A DNA stretch of 64,000 nt from Paraglaciecola polaris LMG 21857 (lineage in GTDB: Bacteria; Pseudomonadota; Gammaproteobacteria; Enterobacterales; Alteromonadaceae). Below the pieces are notes generated by a model. It worked only from the letters and a program-made list of their open reading frames with translations. It was not told where the DNA came from and did not search any database. This document shows, piece by piece, positions 1 through 12,406 of the stretch. The translations under genes and the position numbers were made by a program. Location: contig NZ_BAER01000124.1 in NCBI RefSeq assembly GCF_000315055.1, positions 1-64,000 on the forward strand. The letters run 5' to 3'. Numbering within the stretch: position 1 is the stretch's first letter; every line of letters starts with the position of its first letter.

Positions 1-907
1 AGATTATCATTGCCCAGATTTATGCGCCCAAAGTGGCATTCATTTTAATCAGGGTCGTCACCCTGTTGTAGAGCAAGTATCAGATGCACCCTTTATAGCC
101 AACCCCATTGACGTCAACCCAGCACGCAGAATGCTCGTGATCACAGGTCCTAATATGGGCGGTAAATCAACCTATATGCGCCAGACCGCTTTGATTGTAT
201 TAATGGCTTATATTGGCAGTTATATACCTGCACAAGATGCCAAGATTGGCCCAATTGATCGTATTTTCACCCGAATTGGCGCCTCAGACGACCTTGCGTC
301 TGGTCGCTCTACATTTATGGTCGAGATGACGGAAACAGCTAATATACTGAACAACGCCACGGCCAATAGCTTGGTATTAATGGATGAAATTGGCCGAGGC
401 ACCAGCACCTATGATGGCCTGTCGCTCGCGTGGGCCTGCGCTGAGTATTTGGCGACTAACTTGCAGTCATTTACCTTATTCGCCACTCACTACTTTGAAC
501 TGACTGGTCTTGCTGATTCATTGCCAGAGCTGGCCAACGTGCACTTAGATGCTGTGGAACACGGTGATACCATTCGTTTTATGCATGCAGTGCAAGATGG
601 TGCAGCCAATAAAAGTTACGGCTTGCAAGTGGCGCAATTAGCAGGGGTACCTAAACAAGTGGTACTAGCGGCGAAACGCAAACTGCACGAATTAGAAACG
701 GGGGCGACTGCTAATAAACCGATATTGTCTCCTGAAACAACTGCATCATCCAGCCCGGTCTGCTCGCAGGAAAAAGTCGAAACGCAATTAGATTTATTAG
801 CTTCTGTGAGTGAAGCTGAGGATCTTCTCCAGACCATTCAGCCAGATGATCTCACGCCCAAACAGGCCCTCGATTATTTATACCAATTAAAGAAGTTGGT
901 CAGGTAA
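1..907 (+). CDS. mutS: DNA mismatch repair protein MutS, C-terminal part (gene starts before the window)
   Basis: This is the 3' end of mutS; the open frame runs in from the left edge (first full codon at base 2). MutS recognises mismatches and small loops and uses ATP to recruit MutL. The visible part is the ATPase domain and C-terminal tail. The conserved GRHPVVEQV stretch comes first, then the Walker A sequence GPNMGGKST, then the Walker B/signature region [14 protein letters not shown], then the helix-turn-helix dimerisation region. The ATG at 131 lies inside the ATPase domain and is not the true start. The tail matches the usual gammaproteobacterial length. The lever, connector and mismatch-binding domains lie outside the window and cannot be checked. 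Confidence 0.97.
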   Translation, partial: DYHCPDLCAQSGIHFNQGRHPVVEQVSDAPFIANPIDVNPARRMLVITGPNMGGKSTYMRQTALIVLMAYIGSYIPAQDAKIGPIDRIFTRIGASDDLASGRSTFMVEMTETANILNNATANSLVLMDEIGRGTSTYDGLSLAWACAEYLATNLQSFTLFATHYFELTGLADSLPELANVHLDAVEHGDTIRFMHAVQDGAANKSYGLQVAQLAGVPKQVVLAAKRKLHELETGATANKPILSPETTASSSPVCSQEKVETQLDLLASVSEAEDLLQTIQPDDLTPKQALDYLYQLKKLVR

Positions 908-941
908 AACCAGTGGCGTGTTGTTAGCCCAATAGAGAACT

Positions 942-985
942 CACCATAAACGTTGCACTCAACGTATCGAAAATCGTTTATGGTG
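942..985. repeat. Nested inverted repeat between mutS and a receiver gene
   Basis: An 11-bp perfect inverted repeat (CACCATAAACG at 942-952 and CGTTTATGGTG at 975-985) encloses a second one (ACGTTG at 950-955 and CAACGT at 960-965, loop CACT). The arms overlap slightly, so the two hairpins would compete. The mutS and receiver genes converge here. A shared 3' end or weak bidirectional terminator is plausible, but no T tract follows on either strand. Confidence 0.5.
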
Positions 986-1081
986 TGGTTCTGGATCCGA
1001 AACTATTGAGTTGAGCACTAAGAATACAGTGCACTAATATCGCCTGTTTGACGATAATGGTAAAAAATTTGATTGTTGGCG

Positions 1082-1444
1082 CTACAAGCGCTCCATCAAA
1101 CTGAGCAAGCTCATGGGCGTCACTGGTTTTTCAAGAAACCCAACCGCACCGATTTCATAGGCAAGATTCACTGTTTCTTCTGAGGTATCTGCCGAGCACA
1201 TGACAATTTTTGCCTTAGGGATTTCTTCGTGAAGAATACTCAATAACTCCAAACCATCCACTTGAGGAAGTTTGATGTCCATCAAGATAAGCTGATAATC
1301 CTTACGGCACACACGCGCCATCACTTCAGCCGAATTGCTCGCAGAATCAACCTGCAAATATCCATTCCCTTGTAATACAGTGCTTATAAAAGTGCAGATG
1401 GCTTCAACATCATCTACCACCAAAATGGGACGCATTTTATCCAT
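1082..1444 (-). CDS. Single-domain response regulator (CheY-like receiver)
   Basis: This 120-residue protein is a stand-alone receiver domain with no output domain. The acidic pair is D11-D12 (VVDD), the phospho-acceptor is D56 in LILMDIKLP, the switch serine is S84, and the conserved lysine is K106 in FLEKP. It should be phosphorylated by a histidine kinase and act through protein-protein contact, as CheY-type or phosphorelay proteins do. No kinase is next to it, so the partner is unknown. It converges with mutS and is divergent from pyrG. The receiver fold is certain, the pathway is not. Confidence 0.88.
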   Translation of the reverse strand: MDKMRPILVVDDVEAICTFISTVLQGNGYLQVDSASNSAEVMARVCRKDYQLILMDIKLPQVDGLELLSILHEEIPKAKIVMCSADTSEETVNLAYEIGAVGFLEKPVTPMSLLSLMERL

Positions 1445-1535
1445 AAAGCTAATCCTTTGACTATTTGGTCCACAGTGTAAACCATTAAAATAGCATTATC
1501 TGTATATTTTTTTGCAACCCTAAGGCGGTTTTCAA

Positions 1536-1564
1536 TTGTCTGAACGGGCGTGATTGAGTATACT
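1536..1564 (+). promoter_or_regulatory. Candidate sigma-70 promoter for pyrG
   Basis: TTGTCT (1536-1541) lies 17 bp upstream of TATACT (1559-1564), about 100 bases before the pyrG ATG. The -10 matches the consensus at 5 of 6 positions and the -35 at 4 of 6. This is prediction from sequence only. Confidence 0.5.
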
Positions 1565-1630
1565 ATTGCGCCGTCCGGTACTGAATTATGTTACGCCTTT
1601 TTACAGGGTGCTAGACTACCTCAGTATTAA

Positions 1631-3298
<1,668 letters not shown>

Positions 3299-3309
3299 TA
3301 AACGATTGA

Positions 3310-4659
<1,350 letters not shown>

Positions 4660-4710
4660 GACCTATATCTGAACGGCTTTTGCTAATGCTGAAGCCTTTT
4701 GGATGTAAGT

Positions 4711-4738
4711 GGGCAGCGAATGCTGCCCCTTCTTTATT
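4711..4738 (+). terminator. Rho-independent terminator of eno
   Basis: GGGCAGC (4711-4717), loop GAAT and GCTGCCC (4722-4728) form a perfect GC-rich 7-bp stem, followed by CTTCTTTATT. It lies about 50 bases after the eno stop and just before the next ORF's ATG. Confidence 0.85.
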
Positions 4739-5401
4739 ATGGTGACGCCACCCGCGCAGCCCCAAGTAAATATATTCACTGACTCACAGCAGCAGACCCA
4801 TTTTGCTGAAATCTGCAATGCCCTATATGAACGCGAACTCATAACTCTCGCTCATGCCTCGTTTACGAACATCAGTTTATTACAGCGTAAATTAGGTGGC
4901 CTACGCCATCACGTTAAACGCGCAGCCTATCATTTCATTCATCACACGGGCCCCTTAACGGTCGATGTTCACAATGCCAGTTGGCAAGCCAAACAAAGTG
5001 CCCACTGCATAGGTAAGAAACACGACTTAGATAAAGCCCAGCAATGGTTTACTCAACATGCTCGCTCGGGTTTACCGGTTGTAGTTTATGTGCAAAACAT
5101 AAATGGTGAATACTTAGAATTAGACTCTATTGATCGCATCGACAAGACGGAGCAACGCCTACACAGTAATAAATTTGGTTGGTTTCATATGGATGGACGC
5201 AATGTTGCACAAAGCGGTAACAGTCATAAAGCTATGCAATTAGCCGCTGACGAGTGTACATTATTACGCCCAAATAATCCGGCGTTCAGTGCAGCCTGCA
5301 GCGGACACACCTGGAACCACAGAGGACGAAGTCAGCCCCGAACGTTGACCTTAAGAGAACTTTTATTATCTGGCAGTATTAACTGGAAGAATTTCCGCTA
5401 A
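4739..5401 (+). CDS. Uncharacterised protein, about 220 residues
   Basis: I do not recognise the family. The protein is soluble-looking, with no signal peptide or membrane segment, and is rich in His, Gln and Asn (a run with GLRHHVKRAAYHFIHH near residues 55-70). The middle contains a hydrophobic strand (GLPVVVYVQN), then acidic and aromatic segments. A longer GTG start at 4709 would place the first ten codons on top of the eno terminator stem, so I chose the ATG at 4739, although it has no clear ribosome-binding site. It lies between the eno terminator and the leu promoter and so looks like its own unit. The long open frame and even composition favour a real gene. Confidence 0.6.
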   Translation: MVTPPAQPQVNIFTDSQQQTHFAEICNALYERELITLAHASFTNISLLQRKLGGLRHHVKRAAYHFIHHTGPLTVDVHNASWQAKQSAHCIGKKHDLDKAQQWFTQHARSGLPVVVYVQNINGEYLELDSIDRIDKTEQRLHSNKFGWFHMDGRNVAQSGNSHKAMQLAADECTLLRPNNPAFSAACSGHTWNHRGRSQPRTLTLRELLLSGSINWKNFR

Positions 5402-5524
5402 ACAACCCATAGCAGTGCAAAGAATCTATTTTTCATGGCCACCAAAACTGGTCGTACCTTCATCTTTTACTAAGTAAATCAAACTTATATGCATTTTTGT
5501 TATATATGGATTTGTTAACTAAGG

Positions 5525-5553
5525 TTGACGCATGGGAGCCAAAGAGTTACAAA
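5525..5553 (+). promoter_or_regulatory. Candidate sigma-70 promoter of the leucine operon
   Basis: TTGACG (5525-5530), a 17-bp spacer and TACAAA (5548-5553) place the likely start of transcription near 5560, about 25 bases before the leader-peptide ATG. The -35 matches at 5 of 6 positions and the -10 at 4 of 6. The geometry fits an attenuated operon. The rest of 5402-5583 shows nothing else I can support. Confidence 0.6.
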
Positions 5554-5583
5554 TACCGCACTGACGTTTCGAGCTTATATATA

Positions 5584-5640
5584 ATGAAAACTTTATTACT
5601 ATCAACTCTACTACTGCTGGCAGCAAGATTGCACGGGTAG
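5584..5640 (+). CDS. leuL: Leu operon leader peptide
   Basis: An 18-codon ORF reads MKTLLLSTLLLLAARLHG. Eight of the 18 residues are leucine, and they include three CTA codons, usually a rare leucine codon in this group. It ends 104 bases before leuA. In leucine attenuation, ribosome stalling at such codons when charged tRNA-Leu is scarce prevents the downstream terminator from forming. Its stop codon directly follows GCACGGGT, which is the antiterminator segment, so a ribosome that finishes the peptide would cover it. The short length, composition and position make this call secure although the ORF is tiny. Confidence 0.9.
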   Translation: MKTLLLSTLLLLAARLHG

Positions 5641-5695
5641 GTTGTAAGCGAAACGCAAACAATAACTAAAAACCCGTGCCCAGCACGGGTTTTTT
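5631..5695 (+). promoter_or_regulatory. Leucine attenuator: mutually exclusive antiterminator and terminator
   Basis: The terminator is AACCCGTGC (5671-5679), loop CCA, GCACGGGTT (5683-5691), then a T run to 5695. The same 8-mer GCACGGGT also occurs at 5631-5638, at the end of the leader peptide, and can pair with ACCCGTGC at 5672-5679. That pairing excludes the terminator. Ribosomes stalled on the leucine codons (5593-5631) leave 5631-5638 free, so read-through follows. Ribosomes reaching the stop at 5638-5640 mask it, so termination follows. All segments are visible; function is inferred from the known trp/leu/his mechanism. Confidence 0.9.
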
Positions 5696-5743
5696 CGTTT
5701 AAGGCGCTCAAAAAAGCGCACATTATCCAAAAGAGGAAAAAAC

Positions 5744-8411
<2,668 letters not shown>

Positions 8412-8425
8412 AGGAAAGACCAGAC

Positions 8426-9833
8426 ATGAGCACCACCTTATACGACAAAATTTTTCAGGCACATATTGTCGATGAAATCGGCGACGATGCATTATTGTAT
8501 ATCGATCGCCACCTTATCCATGAAGTCACCTCACCACAGGCATTTGATGGTCTAGTGCAAAAAGGACGTAACGTACGTCGTCCAGATCTGACTTTTGCGA
8601 CCATGGATCACAGTATATCAACTCGCTCGTTGGCGATTGACGCCTGCGGCCCTGCCAACAAACTACAATTGCAAACCCTTGCTGATAACTGACGAAAAAA
8701 ACAACATTCAGTTGTTCCCTGTGGGTCATCAAAAACAAGGGATTGTGCATGTTATGGGCCCAGAACTTGGTTTAATTAAACCTGGTATGACAGTGGTCTG
8801 CGGTGATTCTCACACCGCTACTCACGGTGCCTTTGGCGCCCTTGCCTTTGGTATTGGTACGTCGCAAGTAGAACATGTATTCGCCACGCAAACCTTGAAA
8901 CAAAGTAAAGGTAAATGCATGCAAGTTAAGGTCACGGGTGCTCGTCCACTAGGCCTAACAGCGAAAGACATTATCTTGGCTATTATCGGAAAAATAGGCC
9001 ATGCAGGCGCGACAGGTTGTGTGATTGAGTATTGCGGCGACACCATTGAAGGCTTGAGCATGGAAGAGCGCATGACCGTGTGTAACATGAGCATTGAAGC
9101 CGGTGCTAAAGCCGGTTTGATCGCCCCTGATCAAACTACTTTTGATTACCTAGCCGGTCGTGAATACGCACCAAAAGGCGCAGATTGGGATGCCGCAATT
9201 GCTTACTGGAAAACCTTAAAATCTGATGATGATGCAAAATTTGATATCGTAATTGAGCTTGCGGCTAACGATATTGCACCTCAGGTCACCTGGGGAACGA
9301 ACCCAGGTCAGGTTATTGGTGTTAACCAGCCTATTCCAGCACCAGAAGACTTTAGTGACCCGATTGATCGCGATTCAGCAGTCAAAGCGCTTAAATATAT
9401 GGATGTTAAGCCTGGTCAGAAACTATCAGAGCTCACCGTTAATCACGTATTTATTGGCTCATGTACCAATGGTCGTATTGAGGATATGCGTGCGGCAGCC
9501 GCGATTGCTAAGCAAGGCAAAGTGGCCGGGCATGTTACCGCAATTGTGGTACCAGGCTCTGTGGCGGTGAAAGCACAAGCTGAAGCAGAGCACCTAGATA
9601 AGATATTTCTCGATGCAGGCTTTGAATGGCGTTTACCTGGTTGCTCTATGTGCCTTGGTATGAACGACGACATTCTGAGTCAAGGGGATCGCTGTGCATC
9701 AACCAGCAACCGAAATTTCGAGGGACGTCAAGGCCGCGGGGCACGTACTCACCTTGTTAGCCCAGCCATGGCTGCCGCAGCGGCATTAGCAGGCCACTTC
9801 GCCGATACTCGCGACTTCGTTGCCAACGATTAA
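8426..9833 (+). pseudogene. leuC: 3-isopropylmalate dehydratase large subunit, interrupted by a frameshift
   Basis: LeuC with LeuD isomerises 2-isopropylmalate to 3-isopropylmalate using a 4Fe-4S cluster. The first frame (8426-8692, 88 residues) opens as normal LeuC ([37 protein letters not shown]) and ends at a TGA. The rest continues in the +1-shifted frame from about 8691 to 9833, with [38 protein letters not shown] and the cluster cysteines of CSMCLGMN. Removing A8692 turns TGAC into TGC and restores the conserved Asn-Cys-Glu at the junction. It gives 468 residues, the family length, with no alignment gap. This may be a real null mutation or a sequencing error; neighbouring genes are intact. 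Confidence 0.9.
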
Positions 9834-9848
9834 TTATTAGGAATAAAC

Positions 9849-10475
9849 ATGAGCAATCAATCTAACCCAGCAGGCGCAGGGATCAGTGTACATACCGGCC
9901 GTGTCGCTCCGCTAAATCAAGCAAATGTGGATACTGACCAAATTATTCCCAAGCAATTTTTAACCTCGGTCACTAAGAGCGGCTACGGAAAACATTTGTT
10001 CCACGACTGGCGCTATTTAGACTTACATGAACAGGAGCCAAACCCCGACTTTGTGCTTAATAAACCTGAGTATCAAGGTGCCAGCATCTTACTTACTCGA
10101 GAGAACTTTGGTTGCGGCTCAAGCCGTGAACATGCTCCTTGGTCGTTAGATGATTACGGGTTCAAAGTGGTTATAGCTACCAGTTTTGCGGATATTTTTT
10201 ATGGTAACTGCATCAATAATGCCTTGTTACCGGTCCAATTAACCAGTGCCCAAATCGATACCGTTTTTGCCGCAGTTGAACAAGATTCGACTTGCCAAGT
10301 CGTGGTGGATTTGCCCCAACAGCAAGTTCGTTTTAATGATCAGGTCATTGGTTTCGACATTGCCCCTCACCATAAAAACAATTTGCTCAAAGGTTTAGAT
10401 GCCATCGGTCAAACCTTAGAGTTAGATGATAAAATCAGTGCATTTGAAGCCAAACAGGCTGCTTGGCAGTACTAA
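9849..10475 (+). CDS. leuD: 3-isopropylmalate dehydratase small subunit
   Basis: LeuD supplies the swivelling domain that completes the active site of the LeuCD isomerase. The 208 residues are normal for the family. Recognisable parts are [20 protein letters not shown] near the N-terminus, [14 protein letters not shown] with the substrate-specifying loop, and [24 protein letters not shown] good ribosome-binding site (TTAGGAATAAAC) precedes the ATG, 15 bases after the leuC stop, so it is the last gene of the operon. LeuD is intact but would lack a partner if the leuC frameshift is real. Confidence 0.96.
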   Translation: MSNQSNPAGAGISVHTGRVAPLNQANVDTDQIIPKQFLTSVTKSGYGKHLFHDWRYLDLHEQEPNPDFVLNKPEYQGASILLTRENFGCGSSREHAPWSLDDYGFKVVIATSFADIFYGNCINNALLPVQLTSAQIDTVFAAVEQDSTCQVVVDLPQQQVRFNDQVIGFDIAPHHKNNLLKGLDAIGQTLELDDKISAFEAKQAAWQY

Positions 10476-10494
10476 CCATCGTACTTTAGAACTA

Positions 10495-10526
10495 CAGCAT
10501 AACCACAGAAAGTAGTGGTTATGCTG
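10495..10526 (+). terminator. 12-bp stem-loop at the 3' end of the leu operon
   Basis: CAGCATAACCAC (10495-10506) pairs perfectly with GTGGTTATGCTG (10515-10526) around an 8-base loop. No T run follows, so it may be an mRNA 3'-end stabiliser or a factor-dependent stop rather than a classical terminator. Confidence 0.55.
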
Positions 10527-10664
10527 CCTCAGTCTAATTATCATATAAATGAAAATAAAATCATTTTTAAAAATAACCTTTTTAATAACCGTCTAAATTT
10601 CTCTAAGCATCTAATAAATAAACCTTTTTACATCCTACGCCATCGAGCTGAAATTTCGCAAAAT

Positions 10665-10678
10665 TGAAAACGTTTACA
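10665..10678 (+). promoter_or_regulatory. LacI-type operator upstream of the regulator gene
   Basis: TGAAAACGTTTACA is a near-palindrome centred on CG, the form used by LacI/GalR-family proteins. It lies about 60 bases before the regulator's start codon, which suggests autoregulation. The same motif recurs at 16629, 23380 and 24498. The flanking AT-rich stretch 10527-10739 holds nothing else I can identify. Confidence 0.65.
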
Positions 10679-10739
10679 GTCAACCATTCAGCAGCTAATC
10701 TAACTGCTATTCGTTTAAACCTGTATAAGAGAGAACTCG

Positions 10740-11756
10740 TTGGCTAAGTTAGGTATTAAAGATATTGCGGCCATTTCTGGTGTATCACCTGCTACCGTAT
10801 CCCGCACCTTGCGCAATCCAGATATCGTCAGTGAAGAGACGCGTAAAAAGGTCATGAAGGCAGTAGAAGAAGGCGGATATACCCCAAGCCGATTCGGAGC
10901 TAACCTACGCACTCAAAAGAGCGGTAATATTATTGTTGTCATGCCGGATATCACTAACCAAGTCAACGCAGGTATCATTCGCGCGATTGAAAGCGAAGCG
11001 CAAAAAGCAGGCTACTCTATTCTGCTCGGTGATACCCAAGGCCTAGCCGAACGAGAGAAGCATTATGCCAATATGGCGCAATCAGGCCAAGCTGATGGCG
11101 TATTACTGTTTACCTTTCATATGCCGTTTAATTTGAACAAAGCCCTACCCGTATTAAAGCAATTACCGCCGATCGTGAACTCCTGCGAGTCCATTCCGAT
11201 CGAGGGGATCAGCAAGGTCATGATTGATAACATCGCTGGCGCACGCACAGCTGTTGAGCACCTGCTAAGTTTAGGTCACAAACGTATCGCCGCCGTCATG
11301 GGGCCTCGTGATACGCCCAGCACACTTGAGCGCCTCAAAGGGTACGAAACGGCCTTGGCTACCGCCAGAATTGAAATAGACGAACAACTTATCATTCGTG
11401 GAGACTATGGACTTGACTCAGGTATCGGTGCGATGGAGCAGTTACTCAAGCTCCGCTTGCGACCTACAGCCGTATTTTGCTTTAGTGATGACATGGCCAT
11501 AGGCGCAATGAGTGTATTGCAAGAAAACGGCTTTCGCATCCCCCAAGACATATCCATCATGGGTTTTGATGATATTCGTTACGCACGTTTAATGACCCCC
11601 GCATTGACGACCATTCATCAACCCCTCGAAGAAATTGGCAAGGCATGCATTGAACTGTTACTCGAACAACTTGATGGAAAGTCAGAACAAGCTCGCTACG
11701 TCGAGCTGCCTTTTCAGTTAATGGTTCGTCAAAGTACCGGCCCTGCCCCCTTGTAA
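10740..11756 (+). CDS. LacI/GalR-family transcriptional regulator
   Basis: This 338-residue protein has the N-terminal LacI helix-turn-helix (IKDIAAISGVSPATVSRTLRNPD, about residues 5-27), the hinge-helix region (YTPSRFGANLRTQKSG) and a periplasmic-binding-protein-like sensor domain with IMGFDDIRYARLMTPALTTIHQP near the C-terminus. The start is TTG, preceded by AAGAGAG, because the conserved DNA-binding domain begins there and no ATG lies nearby. A matching palindrome sits in its own upstream region and three more lie upstream of the nearby symporter, TonB receptor and gluconokinase genes. I infer that it is the local repressor of beta-glucoside use, with a sugar or sugar phosphate as inducer. 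The ligand cannot be read from sequence. Confidence 0.92.
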   Translation: MAKLGIKDIAAISGVSPATVSRTLRNPDIVSEETRKKVMKAVEEGGYTPSRFGANLRTQKSGNIIVVMPDITNQVNAGIIRAIESEAQKAGYSILLGDTQGLAEREKHYANMAQSGQADGVLLFTFHMPFNLNKALPVLKQLPPIVNSCESIPIEGISKVMIDNIAGARTAVEHLLSLGHKRIAAVMGPRDTPSTLERLKGYETALATARIEIDEQLIIRGDYGLDSGIGAMEQLLKLRLRPTAVFCFSDDMAIGAMSVLQENGFRIPQDISIMGFDDIRYARLMTPALTTIHQPLEEIGKACIELLLEQLDGKSEQARYVELPFQLMVRQSTGPAPL

Positions 11757-11823
11757 AATTAACAGGATTTTTATCACACCTAAAATCCATTACACTAGGG
11801 GAAATCCCTTTAGTGAGTGATGT

Positions 11824-12288
11824 ATGAAAAAAATATTAGCTGTTCTGGGTAGTGCGCTGCTTTTAAGTGCTTGTGATTCCAATGAAGTCGGTGATGTGAG
11901 TTTAGGTTTGTTCACCACCAAAGATATCAAACTTAATATTCTGCAAGATCCACTGATCAGCGGCGTAACCTGTCATGTAGCAAGTATTGAAGCCGACCTA
12001 AGTTTCTCCGATCCCTCTGATAGCTCAATAGCTTGTCGGCAAACTGGCGAAATTAGCCCAGAAATGATTGCTCAAATTGATAAGTCGGCATCCGGCGAAG
12101 TCGTGTTCAAAAAATCTAAAAGTGTCTTTTTCAAAAGCATGAAAATACGCCGAATTTTCGATCCCCGCAGTCAAACATTAATGTATGTCTCATACTCCAC
12201 TAAAGAAACCTCTGGTAGCTTCAAACACAGTCTGTCAACGGTACCTTTGTGGGGGACAAAAGCGTATAACACTTATACGGGTTCCTAG
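11824..12288 (+). CDS. creA: CreA-family protein, here a lipoprotein
   Basis: The 154-residue protein matches the CreA family of small exported proteins of unknown function. The conserved parts are a VTCHVAS segment, IACRQTGEI, and GEVVFKKSKSVFFKSMKIRRIFDP followed by TLMYVSYSTK. Unlike E. coli CreA, which has a plain signal peptide, the N-terminus MKKILAVLGSALLLSACDS ends in a lipobox (LSAC), so it is probably lipid-anchored. The residues after the cysteine are D and S; Asp at +2 is the inner-membrane retention signal in enterobacteria, which may not hold here. It stands alone, 67 bases after the LacI-type gene, facing the phosphorylase gene. Confidence 0.85.
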   Translation: MKKILAVLGSALLLSACDSNEVGDVSLGLFTTKDIKLNILQDPLISGVTCHVASIEADLSFSDPSDSSIACRQTGEISPEMIAQIDKSASGEVVFKKSKSVFFKSMKIRRIFDPRSQTLMYVSYSTKETSGSFKHSLSTVPLWGTKAYNTYTGS

Positions 12289-12298
12289 CTCTGAGAAT

Positions 12299-12344
12299 AA
12301 AAAAACGCTCCCAAAATACATTATTATAATGCAAAGAGGGAGCG
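12299..12344 (-). terminator. Terminator of the phosphorylase operon (minus strand)
   Basis: Read on the minus strand, CGCTCCC (12344-12338) and GGGAGCG (12312-12306) form a 7-bp GC-rich stem followed directly by seven T (12305-12299). The loop of about 25 bases is long but AT-rich. It lies 60-100 bases after the stop of the phosphorylase gene. Confidence 0.7.
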
Positions 12345-12374
12345 AATGAGGAAACTACCCGCTGATTTCTAGAA

Positions 12375-12398
12375 CACTTAACCACTTAACCACTTAAC
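12375..12398. repeat. Short tandem repeat, 3 x 8 bp
   Basis: CACTTAAC is repeated three times without mismatch between the minus-strand terminator and the stop codon of the phosphorylase gene. It is probably a replication-slippage product with no function I can name. Confidence 0.8.
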
Positions 12399-12406
12399 GG
12401 ATAATG

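Noticed and set aside
4709-4738. GTG extension of the unknown protein before eno's terminator ends
   Set aside because: The added ten codons would be the terminator stem and T-run itself.
8595-9833. Separate 412-residue gene starting at 8595
   Set aside because: Its first 30 residues are out-of-frame LeuC sequence; the conserved part continues the upstream LeuC frame after a one-base shift, so this is one broken gene.
12375-12398. 8-bp triplicate as a functional iteron array
   Set aside because: Too short, placed between a stop codon and its terminator, with no replication gene nearby.
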